From NCBI GenBank assembly GCA_035476635.1, contig DATILI010000170.1, forward strand, positions 1 through 45,520: a DNA stretch of 45,520 nucleotides, written 5' to 3'. A program made the position numbers and the translations under genes. Positions 25,654 through 33,023 of the stretch are shown piece by piece. The stretch is from DATILI01 sp035476635. GTDB taxonomy: Bacteria > Pseudomonadota > Gammaproteobacteria > Burkholderiales > Burkholderiaceae_C. Below the pieces are notes generated by a model. That model searched no databases. It was not told the DNA's origin and saw nothing but the letters and a program-made list of their open reading frames with translations. The stretch's first letter is position 1. Every line of letters starts with the position of its first letter.

Positions 25654-26840
25654 GCCAGTTCCTTTTCTGCGGTGCGCGCGCCGCTGGGGCGCCGGATATC
25701 CATCTGCAAACGGTACTCGGTGAAATTGCGGTTCAACGCAGGCAAGATGGCCACCTCCATCAAGCCCAGCTCCGGCTCCATCACCACCATGGCCACGGAT
25801 GCCGACAGGTTGCTGCTGGTGTTCAAGCGCGGCGGGCGGCACACCGACCACGGTGTCTCGAAATCGTCGAACAGCGCGGCCTTCACCGTGTCGCGCGTGA
25901 TCGCACCGATATGCGGCTCAAGCAACTCGCGTACCCGCAGGTCGCGGTACAGGGAATCGGGCGTGGTGAAGATGCCGGTGTCCTTCAGCTTGGACAACGC
26001 CACCGGGCTCTGGAAGTGATTGGCATGCACCAGCACGCCGCGCTGTGCATGGACCTGGAAAGTTTCGTCCGGCGCGCATTCGAAGTCGACGACGACGCCA
26101 TTGGCGTGCGAAACCATCACATTGTTGGAAGCGGATTTTTGCGTTGCATAGACGATGCGCATGGTCAGCGCGAGCTGATCCTGCTCAAGCGCCTTGCGCC
26201 GAAGCAGCGCCAGCGGCACGCCGATCTGTTTGTAGTCGCGGTCGGACTCCAGGTAGTTGGCGGTAATGGAGATGCCGGCCGCATTCATGCCCGAGCGCGC
26301 CATGCCGCCGGCCTCCGTGAAGGTCAGGAGGTCGGGCCCGTCTTCGCGCAGCACGCGCAGCACCACGGCGGTTTCGGCGCATTCGGCCTTCCAGTCCCAG
26401 TTCTGCGCGTGGATGACGCGGCTGGCCGCGGCGGCGGCAGGCATCACGGCCAGGCCAGTGCAGCCGTCAGGGTCGATCTGCGCGGGCAGGCCCTTGCGCC
26501 GGCGGTCCGCCAGCTTCAGGATTTCGGTGCGGGCGTTGAGCAGCACAATCGCTTCATAGTCGACGCCGGCCCCCTCGGCAATGCCCTTCATCTCGTCGAT
26601 GTAGCTGGACTCGAAAGCCGCGATGGTGGGTTCAAAGGTGGCGACGATGGTCTTGATATCGTGCCAACCCAGCTTGCTGGTTTCGAGCTGGCCTGAATAA
26701 TGTTCGATGCCGCGCAGGATGCGCGCCTTGGCCTGCTCGCCATATTGCCGGCCTCGTTCACGCGGCGGACCGGCAACCTCGATCAGGGGGCATTCCGGTA
26801 TGCGGCTACCGGCAGTCCAGGCGGGGGATTTAGGGGTCAT
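25650..26840 (-). CDS. Peptidase C45 / acyl-CoA:6-aminopenicillanate acyltransferase-like amidohydrolase
   Basis: A 396-residue Ntn-hydrolase of the C45 family, whose members cleave or form amide bonds after autoproteolysis in front of a catalytic cysteine. The expected nucleophile is Cys127 in DPDGCTGLAV; downstream are HAQNWDW, an EAGGMARSGMNAAGISIT segment and SNLSASVAMVVMEP, all typical. No signal peptide or membrane segment is visible, so it should act in the cytoplasm. The gene is first in the minus-strand transporter operon and its stop overlaps the binding-protein start, implying that the imported compound is its substrate. Characterised C45 enzymes include penicillin acyltransferase and the insect beta-alanyl-amine hydrolase Tan; which reaction this one performs is unknown. 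No strong ribosome-binding site is visible before ATG 26840. Confidence 0.85.
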   Translation of the reverse strand: MTPKSPAWTAGSRIPECPLIEVAGPPRERGRQYGEQAKARILRGIEHYSGQLETSKLGWHDIKTIVATFEPTIAAFESSYIDEMKGIAEGAGVDYEAIVLLNARTEILKLADRRRKGLPAQIDPDGCTGLAVMPAAAAASRVIHAQNWDWKAECAETAVVLRVLREDGPDLLTFTEAGGMARSGMNAAGISITANYLESDRDYKQIGVPLALLRRKALEQDQLALTMRIVYATQKSASNNVMVSHANGVVVDFECAPDETFQVHAQRGVLVHANHFQSPVALSKLKDTGIFTTPDSLYRDLRVRELLEPHIGAITRDTVKAALFDDFETPWSVCRPPRLNTSSNLSASVAMVVMEPELGLMEVAILPALNRNFTEYRLQMDIRRPSGARTAEKELA

Positions 26841-26889
26841 GGTGCTGCTATGAAGATTGAAGGGCGTTTGAAGATGTACACTTGGCTCG

Positions 26890-26935
26890 AAATTAATTGT
26901 ATTTTGTGAATTCAAAAAAATCAAACACAATTTTG
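26890..26935. promoter_or_regulatory. AT-rich divergent control region with inverted repeats
   Basis: The 101-bp space between the C45 hydrolase gene and the divergent GntR gene contains a markedly AT-rich stretch. AATTGT (26895-26900) is inverted as ACAATT (26927-26932), flanking the perfect palindrome TGAATTCA (26907-26914). A GTATTTT element (26899-26905) recurs in inverted orientation as AAAATAC upstream of the PuuB-like gene. The position and symmetry suggest an operator for the adjacent regulator; no binding data exist. Confidence 0.5.
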
Positions 26936-26941
26936 ACGGCA

Positions 26942-27814
26942 ATGCCAACACCCCTGCACCGGGAGCTGGCAGACCGTATCGCGCGCCTGATCCATGACGA
27001 GGCGCTGGAGCCTGGCGCGCGCCTGAACGAAAACCGCCTGGCCGAGCAGCTCGGCGTTTCGCGCACGCCGGTGCGCGCGGCGCTGGAACACCTGGCCATT
27101 CAGGGATTTGTCGAGCGCAAACCCAACCGTGGCATGGAGCTGCTTGCGCCGCCGCCATTGCCCGCAGCAGCGGCCGAAACCGCTGAGGATGACGACGAAC
27201 TGGTGGTGCGTATCTCGCGCGACCGGCAGCAGGGGCACCTGGCCGACTACGTTTCCGAAAAAGACCTGATGCAGTCCTACGACCTGGGTCGCCCGGCAGT
27301 CAAGCAGGCACTGGAGCGCCTCGCCGACCTCGGCGTGGTGGAGCGCAAGCTGGGCTACGGCTGGCGCTTTCTGGCCGATGTTTGGGATTACGCAGCGCGC
27401 CAGGAGAGCTACCGCTTTCGCATGGTGATCGAGCCGGCAGCCATCCGCGAACCCGCCTTCGCCTTGCCGCCCGGCTGGTACGAAGACATGCACGCGCAGC
27501 ACGAAGGCTTCCTGCGCGCCCCATGGGCCGAGGGCTCGAGCGTCGCATTCTTCGAGATGAACGCCGCCTTTCACGAAGGGGTCGCTGCGGCCTCGGGCAA
27601 CCGCTTCTTCGTGTCCGCGATCCAGCGCCAGAACCGGCTGCGACGCCTGGCCAACTACGACTGGACGCACGGCCGCGAGCGGGTCGAGGTGAATTGCCGC
27701 GAGCACCTGGAAATGCTGGAGCGCATGCACGCCGGCGATACCGAATTGGCCGCCTTGCTGATGCAGCGCCATCTGGATGTAGCGAGCCGCCTGCGCACTA
27801 CAGTCGCCACTTAG
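26942..27814 (+). CDS. GntR/FCD-family regulator with two winged-helix domains
   Basis: A 290-residue regulator. The first GntR winged helix spans about residues 3-68 (RELADRIARLIHDEALEPG, RLAEQLGVSRTPVRAALEHL). After an acidic Ala/Pro linker, a second winged-helix-like unit spans about 88-143 (VSEKDLMQSYDLGRPAVKQALERLADLGVVERK). An all-helical FCD effector domain follows (about 150-285), with His211, His255 and His277 at positions typical of its metal site. Most FCD regulators have a single winged helix, so the duplication is unusual. ATG 26942 is chosen because the canonical GntR segment begins right after it; an ATG-like start at 26897 would overlap the AT-rich control region. It lies between the hydrolase/transporter operon and the oxidoreductase/aminotransferase genes and probably controls both. 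Confidence 0.87.
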   Translation: MPTPLHRELADRIARLIHDEALEPGARLNENRLAEQLGVSRTPVRAALEHLAIQGFVERKPNRGMELLAPPPLPAAAAETAEDDDELVVRISRDRQQGHLADYVSEKDLMQSYDLGRPAVKQALERLADLGVVERKLGYGWRFLADVWDYAARQESYRFRMVIEPAAIREPAFALPPGWYEDMHAQHEGFLRAPWAEGSSVAFFEMNAAFHEGVAAASGNRFFVSAIQRQNRLRRLANYDWTHGRERVEVNCREHLEMLERMHAGDTELAALLMQRHLDVASRLRTTVAT

Positions 27815-27815
27815 A

Positions 27816-27842
27816 ATTGATTTTTATAAAAATAAAATACAT
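27816..27842. promoter_or_regulatory. AT-rich element with perfect 14-bp palindrome before the PuuB-like gene
   Basis: The 37-bp gap between the GntR gene and the oxidoreductase gene is AT-rich in an otherwise GC-rich region. ATTTTTATAAAAAT (27820-27833) is a perfect 14-bp palindrome, followed by AAAATAC (27834-27840). It could be an operator, a promoter element, or both. No terminator-like GC stem is present. Confidence 0.5.
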
Positions 27843-27851
27843 AATAGAAGC

Positions 27852-29150
27852 ATGAATTTCTTGCCCGCCCAGAAGAGCCTGTGGGAAGCGACGGCCGTCG
27901 CCGCGCCCGATGCTCCCCCGCTGCGCGGTCCCCGCGATGCGGACGTGGTCGTGGTTGGCGGCGGCTATGCGGGCCTGTCGTGCGCGCTGCATCTGGCCGA
28001 ACGCGGCGTGGCTGTCACGGTGCTGGAAGCCGCCCATGTGGGTGCCGGCGCTTCCGGACGCAACGGTGGGCAGGTGCTGTTCGGCGGCAAGCAATCACGA
28101 AGCGAGCTGGTGGCGCGCTATGGCGAGGCGACGGGCCATCGCCTGCACGCGTTCGGCGCCGGCGCGGCTGATGCGACATTCGCGATCATCAAGCGCCTGG
28201 GCCTGCAATGTGACGCGGTGCAAGCCGGCTCGATCTATGCAGCCGATTCGCCGGCCGGCCTCGCCGAAACCTGCAGCAAGCACCAGGCGCTGATGGCCAT
28301 GGGAGTCGACGCCCGCGCGCTCGACCGCGACCAGCTGCGCGAGGCGACCGGCAGCCATGCCTATCTGGGCGGATATTTCAATCCACGCGGCGGCAGCGTG
28401 CAGCCGCTGAGCCTGGTGCGCGAGCTCGCGCGCGCAACGCTTGGTGCGGGCGCGCAGGTGCACGAGGGCTCGCCCGCGCTGTCCATCGCGCGTGACGGTG
28501 CGGACTGGCGCGTGCACACGGCGCATGGCAGCGTGCGCGCGCGGCGCGTCCTGCTGGCGACCAATGGCCGCCCTGGCGGTCTCTGGTCACGCCTCAATCA
28601 GGCCGTGCTGCCGGTATGGAGCTTTCAAGTCGCCACCGATCCATTGCCGCCATCAGCGGGCGTGCTTGCGGGCGGCGCTGTCGTGTCTGATACACGCCGC
28701 GTTCTGCGCTACTTCCGGCGCGACCGCGAGGGACGGCTGGTACTCGGTGGCAAGGGCACGATTCGCGCGCCACGCGGCCCGCAGTCTTTCGCACTGCAGC
28801 GCAAGACTTTGGCGCGCCTGTACCCGCAACTGGCCGATCAGGCACTCAGCTTCTATTGGGGCGGGCAGGTCTCGGTCACGCTGGATCGGTTGCCGCGCCT
28901 GTTCGTGCTGGACGAAGGCGTGCTTGCCACGGTCGCCTGCAATGGCAAGGGCGTGGCCTGGAATGTTGCCCTCGGGCCGGTGTTGGCCGACGCCATGTCC
29001 GGCGCGCCGCTTGGCAGCCTGCCCCTGCCGCCCGCGCGGCCGCTGCAAGCCATTCCCCTGCATTCCTTGAAACAGATTTACACCGCGGTGGGAGGAACCT
29101 GGCTACGCTTGTGCGACAGCCTGGATCGTTCGCGCCCCCACTTTTCCTGA
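27852..29150 (+). CDS. FAD-dependent amine oxidoreductase, PuuB/OrdL-like
   Basis: A 432-residue DAO-family flavoprotein. The dinucleotide-binding motif DVVVVGGGYAGLSCALHLAERG is at about residues 31-52 and is followed by GAGASGRNGGQVLFGGKQS, a block typical of gamma-glutamylputrescine oxidase (PuuB) and related enzymes. Late in the protein come YWGGQVSVTLDRLPR and ACNGKGVAWN, the substrate and FAD-closing segment. PuuB oxidises a primary or secondary amine to an aldehyde or imine with oxygen. Its neighbours (amide hydrolase, peptide importer, omega-aminotransferase) suggest a role in breaking down an imported amine-containing compound. The exact substrate cannot be assigned. The aminotransferase starts 10 bp downstream. 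Confidence 0.87.
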   Translation: MNFLPAQKSLWEATAVAAPDAPPLRGPRDADVVVVGGGYAGLSCALHLAERGVAVTVLEAAHVGAGASGRNGGQVLFGGKQSRSELVARYGEATGHRLHAFGAGAADATFAIIKRLGLQCDAVQAGSIYAADSPAGLAETCSKHQALMAMGVDARALDRDQLREATGSHAYLGGYFNPRGGSVQPLSLVRELARATLGAGAQVHEGSPALSIARDGADWRVHTAHGSVRARRVLLATNGRPGGLWSRLNQAVLPVWSFQVATDPLPPSAGVLAGGAVVSDTRRVLRYFRRDREGRLVLGGKGTIRAPRGPQSFALQRKTLARLYPQLADQALSFYWGGQVSVTLDRLPRLFVLDEGVLATVACNGKGVAWNVALGPVLADAMSGAPLGSLPLPPARPLQAIPLHSLKQIYTAVGGTWLRLCDSLDRSRPHFS

Positions 29151-29160
29151 GAGCACTTTC

Positions 29161-30483
29161 ATGAACACAACCCACGCCCCCGAGCGCAGCAGCGCTTTCT
29201 GGCTGCCGTTCACCGCGCAGCGCCAGTTCCAAGCCCAGCCCATGATGTTTGCGTCCGCGCAAGGCATGCACTACACCACCACCGACGGCCGCCAGGTGCT
29301 CGATACGATGGCAGGCCTGTGGTGCAGCAACGCCGGCCATGGCCATCCGCAAATCACCGAGGCCATCCGCGAAGCGGCGGGCCGGCTTGATTTCGTCTCG
29401 TCATTCCGCATGAGCCACCCGGGCGCCTTCACCCTGGCCGACCGGTTGACTGGCATTGCGCCAGACGGAATGGACCACGTCTTCTTCACCAACTCGGGAT
29501 CGGAAGCGGTGGACACGGCGCTGAAGATCGCACGCGCCTATCACCAGGCCCGCGGCGACGCCCGCCGCATCAAGCTGGTCGGCCGCGCAAAGGGATATCA
29601 CGGCATGGGCTGGGGCGGCCTGTCGGTATCCGGCATCGCGCGCCACAAGCGCGACTTCGGCCCCCTGCTGGCCGACACCGCGCACCTGCCGCTGCCCTAC
29701 GACGCGGCATCGAAGTACTCGCGTGGCCAGCCGCAGGCCGGCGCGAACTACGCCGATGCGCTGGAACAGCTGTTTCTGGTGCACGACGTCGGCACCATCG
29801 CGGCCGTCATCGTCGAACCGGTCACGGGTTCGGGTGGCGTCTACCCGCCTCCCATCGGCTATCTGCAGCGCCTGCGCGATCTGTGCAGCAAGCACGGCAT
29901 CCTGCTGATCTTCGATGAGGTCATTACCGGCTTCGGCCGCGTTGGCGCCAACTTCGCAGCGCAAGCCCTCGGCGTGACCCCCGACTTGATCGCCTGCGCC
30001 AAGGGCATGACCAACGGCACGGTACCCATGGGCGGCGTGCTTGTCGGCAGCCATGTCTACGAAGCCTTCATGGCCGGCGCACCCGACACCATCGAGCTGT
30101 TCCATGGCTACACCTACTCGGCCCATCCGCTGGCTTGTGCCGCCGGCCTGGCCACGCTGGACGTGCACGAGTCGCTGAAGCTGCCAGAGCGGGTCGCGCG
30201 CATCGCGCCGGTGTGGGAAGGCGCGGCCCACGCGCTGCGCGATGCCCCGCACGTGGCCGACATCCGCAACATCGGCCTCCTGGGCGCAATCGAGCTGATG
30301 CCGCGGCCCGGCGCGCCGGGCGCCCGCGGCAACGAATGCGCCACCGCCTGCTTCGAGGCCGGCGTGCTGGTCCGCAACTCCGCCGACACGCTGGTGCTGT
30401 CGCCGCCGCTGGTGATCAGCGAAGACCAGATCGGCCAGGTGTTCGACACCATCCGCGGCGTGTTGCAGCGGATGGCTTCGTAG
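29161..30483 (+). CDS. Class III omega-amino acid:pyruvate aminotransferase-like
   Basis: A 440-residue class III PLP enzyme. The opening FWLPFTAQRQF and TMAGLWCSNAGHGHP are hallmarks of the beta-alanine/omega-amino acid:pyruvate subgroup. Cofactor motifs are NSGSEAVDTALKIAR, YHGMGWGG, IFDEVITGFGR and the Schiff-base Lys281 in CAKGMTNG. Such enzymes move the amino group of beta-alanine, other omega-amino acids or terminal amines to pyruvate. It lies 10 bp behind the PuuB-like gene with a GAGAG site, so both are likely one operon. No aldehyde dehydrogenase for the resulting semialdehyde is encoded nearby. Confidence 0.88.
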   Translation: MNTTHAPERSSAFWLPFTAQRQFQAQPMMFASAQGMHYTTTDGRQVLDTMAGLWCSNAGHGHPQITEAIREAAGRLDFVSSFRMSHPGAFTLADRLTGIAPDGMDHVFFTNSGSEAVDTALKIARAYHQARGDARRIKLVGRAKGYHGMGWGGLSVSGIARHKRDFGPLLADTAHLPLPYDAASKYSRGQPQAGANYADALEQLFLVHDVGTIAAVIVEPVTGSGGVYPPPIGYLQRLRDLCSKHGILLIFDEVITGFGRVGANFAAQALGVTPDLIACAKGMTNGTVPMGGVLVGSHVYEAFMAGAPDTIELFHGYTYSAHPLACAAGLATLDVHESLKLPERVARIAPVWEGAAHALRDAPHVADIRNIGLLGAIELMPRPGAPGARGNECATACFEAGVLVRNSADTLVLSPPLVISEDQIGQVFDTIRGVLQRMAS

Positions 30484-30498
30484 CCGACTGGGCCACAT

Positions 30499-31248
30499 TT
30501 ACAGGGAGGCCACGCCCCCATCGACAAGCAGATTTTCGCCAAGCACATAGGACGAATCGTCACTGGCCAGGAACAAGGCGGCCCGGGCCACTTCCTGCGC
30601 CTGACCGAATCGCGCCGCCGGCACCTTTGCCATCAGTTCATTGGCCCATGCCTGCACGGCCTCGGGCGGCAGGCCCAGCTTGCCGTAGATGGGGGTCTCG
30701 ATCAATCCGGGGCTGATCACATTCACCCGCACGCCCCGGCCCAGCAACTCAGCGGACAGTGTCCGCGCCAACGAACGCACTGCGGCCTTGGTGGCCGCAT
30801 AGATGCTCATGCCCGCGATGCCTTTTTCCGTCATCGTCGTGGAAGTGAAGATCACACTGGCCGGCCGGCGCAACAGTGGCAATGCCGCTTGCACGGTATG
30901 GACAACGCCCTTGAAATTGACATCGACCTGCTCGTCGACGTGGGATGCACCCACATCGGTAAATGCCAGAGGTCGGGCGATGCCGGCGTTGGCAAAGACA
31001 ATATCCAGCCCTCCGAACGCCTCCTTCAACTGCAAGGCGGCCGTGGCCATTTCGCTGGCCGATGAGACGTCGGCCCGCACTGCCACCACGCCTCCACCCA
31101 ATTGCGCAGCGGCTTCGGCCAGCCGGCCAGCATGTCGCCCCGTGATCGCCACCTGGGCCCCTTCCTCGAGGAAAAGTTTTGCCGTAGCCAGGCCAATGCC
31201 CGAGGTACCACCAGTGATCCAGGCGGTTTTTCCGTTGAGTCTGCTCAT
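30499..31248 (-). CDS. Short-chain dehydrogenase/reductase
   Basis: A 249-residue classical SDR. The cofactor loop TGGTSGIG is at residues 12-19, NAG at 87-89, and the catalytic residues are Ser136, Tyr150 and Lys154 (YAATK). The C-terminal PGLIETP and DDSSYVLGENLLVDGG are typical. Arg38 after the second strand (TGRH) suggests preference for NADP. The substrate is unknown. It converges with the aminotransferase (15 bp apart) and is divergent from a TetR regulator with two shared operators, so it is probably that regulator's target. Confidence 0.9.
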   Translation of the reverse strand: MSRLNGKTAWITGGTSGIGLATAKLFLEEGAQVAITGRHAGRLAEAAAQLGGGVVAVRADVSSASEMATAALQLKEAFGGLDIVFANAGIARPLAFTDVGASHVDEQVDVNFKGVVHTVQAALPLLRRPASVIFTSTTMTEKGIAGMSIYAATKAAVRSLARTLSAELLGRGVRVNVISPGLIETPIYGKLGLPPEAVQAWANELMAKVPAARFGQAQEVARAALFLASDDSSYVLGENLLVDGGVASL

Positions 31249-31292
31249 TGAAGCTCCAAGTTGTTTAAAGGAAGTGCGCCGGCTTGTTTATG

Positions 31293-31322
31293 TACCGACT
31301 GGTACCAATTTACCGATCGGTA
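31293..31322. promoter_or_regulatory. Two tandem TetR-type operators in the SDR/TetR intergenic region
   Basis: TACCGACTGGTA (31293-31304) and TACCGATCGGTA (31311-31322) lie 18 bp apart, start to start. The second is a perfect 12-bp palindrome; the first has a mismatched centre. TACCGA-type half-sites are common for TetR repressors that control a divergent dehydrogenase. The sites sit 41 bp before the TetR start and 45 bp before the SDR start, positioned to control both genes. Confidence 0.75.
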
Positions 31323-31362
31323 CAATAAGTGTCAAGACGAATGTTCGAAAGACGACACAGAG

Positions 31363-31971
31363 ATGAACAATGAACGAGGGCGGCCGCGGAATTTCGATGC
31401 CGAGGATGCGCTGGACCAAGCGGTCGAAGTTTTCTGGCGTCATGGCTACCAGGGCGCCTCGCTGAGTGAATTGACGCAGGCGATGGGCCTGAACAAGCCC
31501 AGCCTGTATGGCGCATTTGGCGACAAGGAGGCGCTTTACCTCAAGGCGCTGCAGCGCTACCGCGAGCAGCGATTGGCCGGGCACGCCGCCCAGCTGGCAA
31601 CGGAGCCGGACGCCAGGCGCGCGGTCGAAGGGTTTCTGCAAGGCATGACAGACCTGTTCACGGACGAGGCATTGCCTGGAGGCTGTTTCATCGTTAATGG
31701 CAGCGCGGATACCGGCAGTGCCAATACACCGGCGGCCGTGACCGAAGCCCTGCACCAAGGCCTGCTTGCCAACGAAGAATGCTTGCGCGAGCGGCTGCTG
31801 CTGGCACGCGACGAAGGCCAGCTGCCCAAGAACACCAACGTTGCCGCATTGGCGGCAATGTATTTGTCGCTTATTGCGGGAATTGCCGTGCTCGCCAAAA
31901 GCGGGGCTTCGCGCCGGAAGCTGCAGGGACTGCTCGTTTGCGCAAGCGGGCTATGGCCAGGCCCCCCATAA
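31363..31971 (+). CDS. TetR-family transcriptional repressor
   Basis: A 202-residue regulator of the AcrR/TetR family. The helix-turn-helix is at about residues 25-50 (WRHGYQGASLSELTQAMGLNKPSLYGAFGDKEALY). The C-terminal ligand domain includes GGCFIVNGSADTG, resembling the YxdF/ComR-like subgroup. The start at 31363 is chosen because upstream in-frame sequence covers the operator; the ribosome-binding site is weak. It is divergent from the SDR gene and likely represses both genes through the two TACCGA...GGTA sites until an inducer, perhaps a reactive carbonyl or quinone, is present. The inducer is speculation. Confidence 0.88.
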   Translation: MNNERGRPRNFDAEDALDQAVEVFWRHGYQGASLSELTQAMGLNKPSLYGAFGDKEALYLKALQRYREQRLAGHAAQLATEPDARRAVEGFLQGMTDLFTDEALPGGCFIVNGSADTGSANTPAAVTEALHQGLLANEECLRERLLLARDEGQLPKNTNVAALAAMYLSLIAGIAVLAKSGASRRKLQGLLVCASGLWPGPP

Positions 31972-32072
31972 AACCGGGCAAGACCGCCATCGTGATTGAC
32001 GACGGCAAAACCCCACCCTTCAGGAGAAAATAGTAAGCAATCATCGCAAAATAAGATGCCCCAGATCCTATT

Positions 32073-32996
32073 GTGAAACCCTCCGACCGATCCTTCCCCC
32101 GCCGCGTCGACCTGACCTCGCTGCAGCTCTTCGTGGCCGTGTGCGAGCTCGGCAGCATCGGCAAGGCGGCCGAACGCGAGTTCATTGCGGCCTCGGCGGT
32201 GAGCAAGCGCCTTAGCGATCTCGAAGCCACGCTGGGCACGCCCCTGCTGTACCGGCACACGCGCGGCGTCGACCTCACGCCGGCCGGCGAGAGCCTGTTG
32301 CACCACGCCCGCTCGGTGCTGTTCAGCCTGGAGAAGATGCAGGGCGAACTCAGCGAGTACGCCGACGGTGTGCGTGGCCATATTCGCATCCATGCCAGCA
32401 TTTCGGCCGTGGTCCAGTTCCTGCCCGAGGACCTGGGCGCTTTCGTGCGGAAAAATGACGAGATCAAGATCGATCTCGAAGAACACCTGAGCACCGAAGT
32501 GGTTCGCGCCGTACAGGAGGGAGCGGCCGACCTCGGCCTGTGCAATACGGCCGTGGGTATCGGCGAACTGCAGACACTGCCCTATCGCGAAGACCAACTC
32601 GTGCTGATCGTGCCGCGCGGGCATGTGTTGGCGAAAGAATCCGCTGTTGCGTTCGAGACCAGCCTGGAATTCGACCATGTCGGCCTGCATTCGAACAGCT
32701 CGATCTACCTGGCCATGCGCGATGCCGCCGCGCAGGCGAGCCGCACGATCCGCCTGCGCATCCACGTGACCGGGCTGGACGCCATGTGCCGGATGATCCA
32801 CAACGGCCTGGGCGTCGGTGTGATGCCGCGGCGCGCGTTCGAGCTGATGCATGGGGTGGGCGACCTGGAATGCGTGACGCTCACCGACACCTGGGCGCAG
32901 CGCCGCATCGAGCTCGTTGCCCGTGATTTCTCGACCTTGCCGGTGACGGCGCGGCTGCTCGTGGAGCACCTGACAGCCCCTAACGCACCGGCATAA
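32073..32996 (+). CDS. LysR-family transcriptional regulator
   Basis: A 307-residue LTTR. The N-terminal winged helix (about 14-72) contains TSLQLFVAVCELGSIGKAAEREFIAASAVSKRLSDLEATLG and the substrate-binding domain follows (about 98-300). The only suitable start is GTG 32073; no in-frame ATG lies before the conserved DNA-binding region. It is followed after 27 bp by leuC in the same orientation, without an obvious terminator. LysR regulators usually act on divergent genes; here the upstream neighbour is the same-strand tetR gene, so its target is unclear. Regulation of leuCDB is possible but unproven. Confidence 0.87.
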   Translation: MKPSDRSFPRRVDLTSLQLFVAVCELGSIGKAAEREFIAASAVSKRLSDLEATLGTPLLYRHTRGVDLTPAGESLLHHARSVLFSLEKMQGELSEYADGVRGHIRIHASISAVVQFLPEDLGAFVRKNDEIKIDLEEHLSTEVVRAVQEGAADLGLCNTAVGIGELQTLPYREDQLVLIVPRGHVLAKESAVAFETSLEFDHVGLHSNSSIYLAMRDAAAQASRTIRLRIHVTGLDAMCRMIHNGLGVGVMPRRAFELMHGVGDLECVTLTDTWAQRRIELVARDFSTLPVTARLLVEHLTAPNAPA

Positions 32997-33023
32997 AATC
33001 AAAGACCCGCGAAGGAACACACC

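Noticed and set aside
26841..27158. Upstream in-frame extension of the C45 hydrolase gene
   Set aside because: It would overlap the divergent GntR gene and its control region, and the extra residues look non-coding.
30484..31971. SDR/TetR pair considered as a mobile insertion
   Set aside because: No terminal repeats, target duplication, integrase or transposase are visible, and base composition is close to that of the neighbours.
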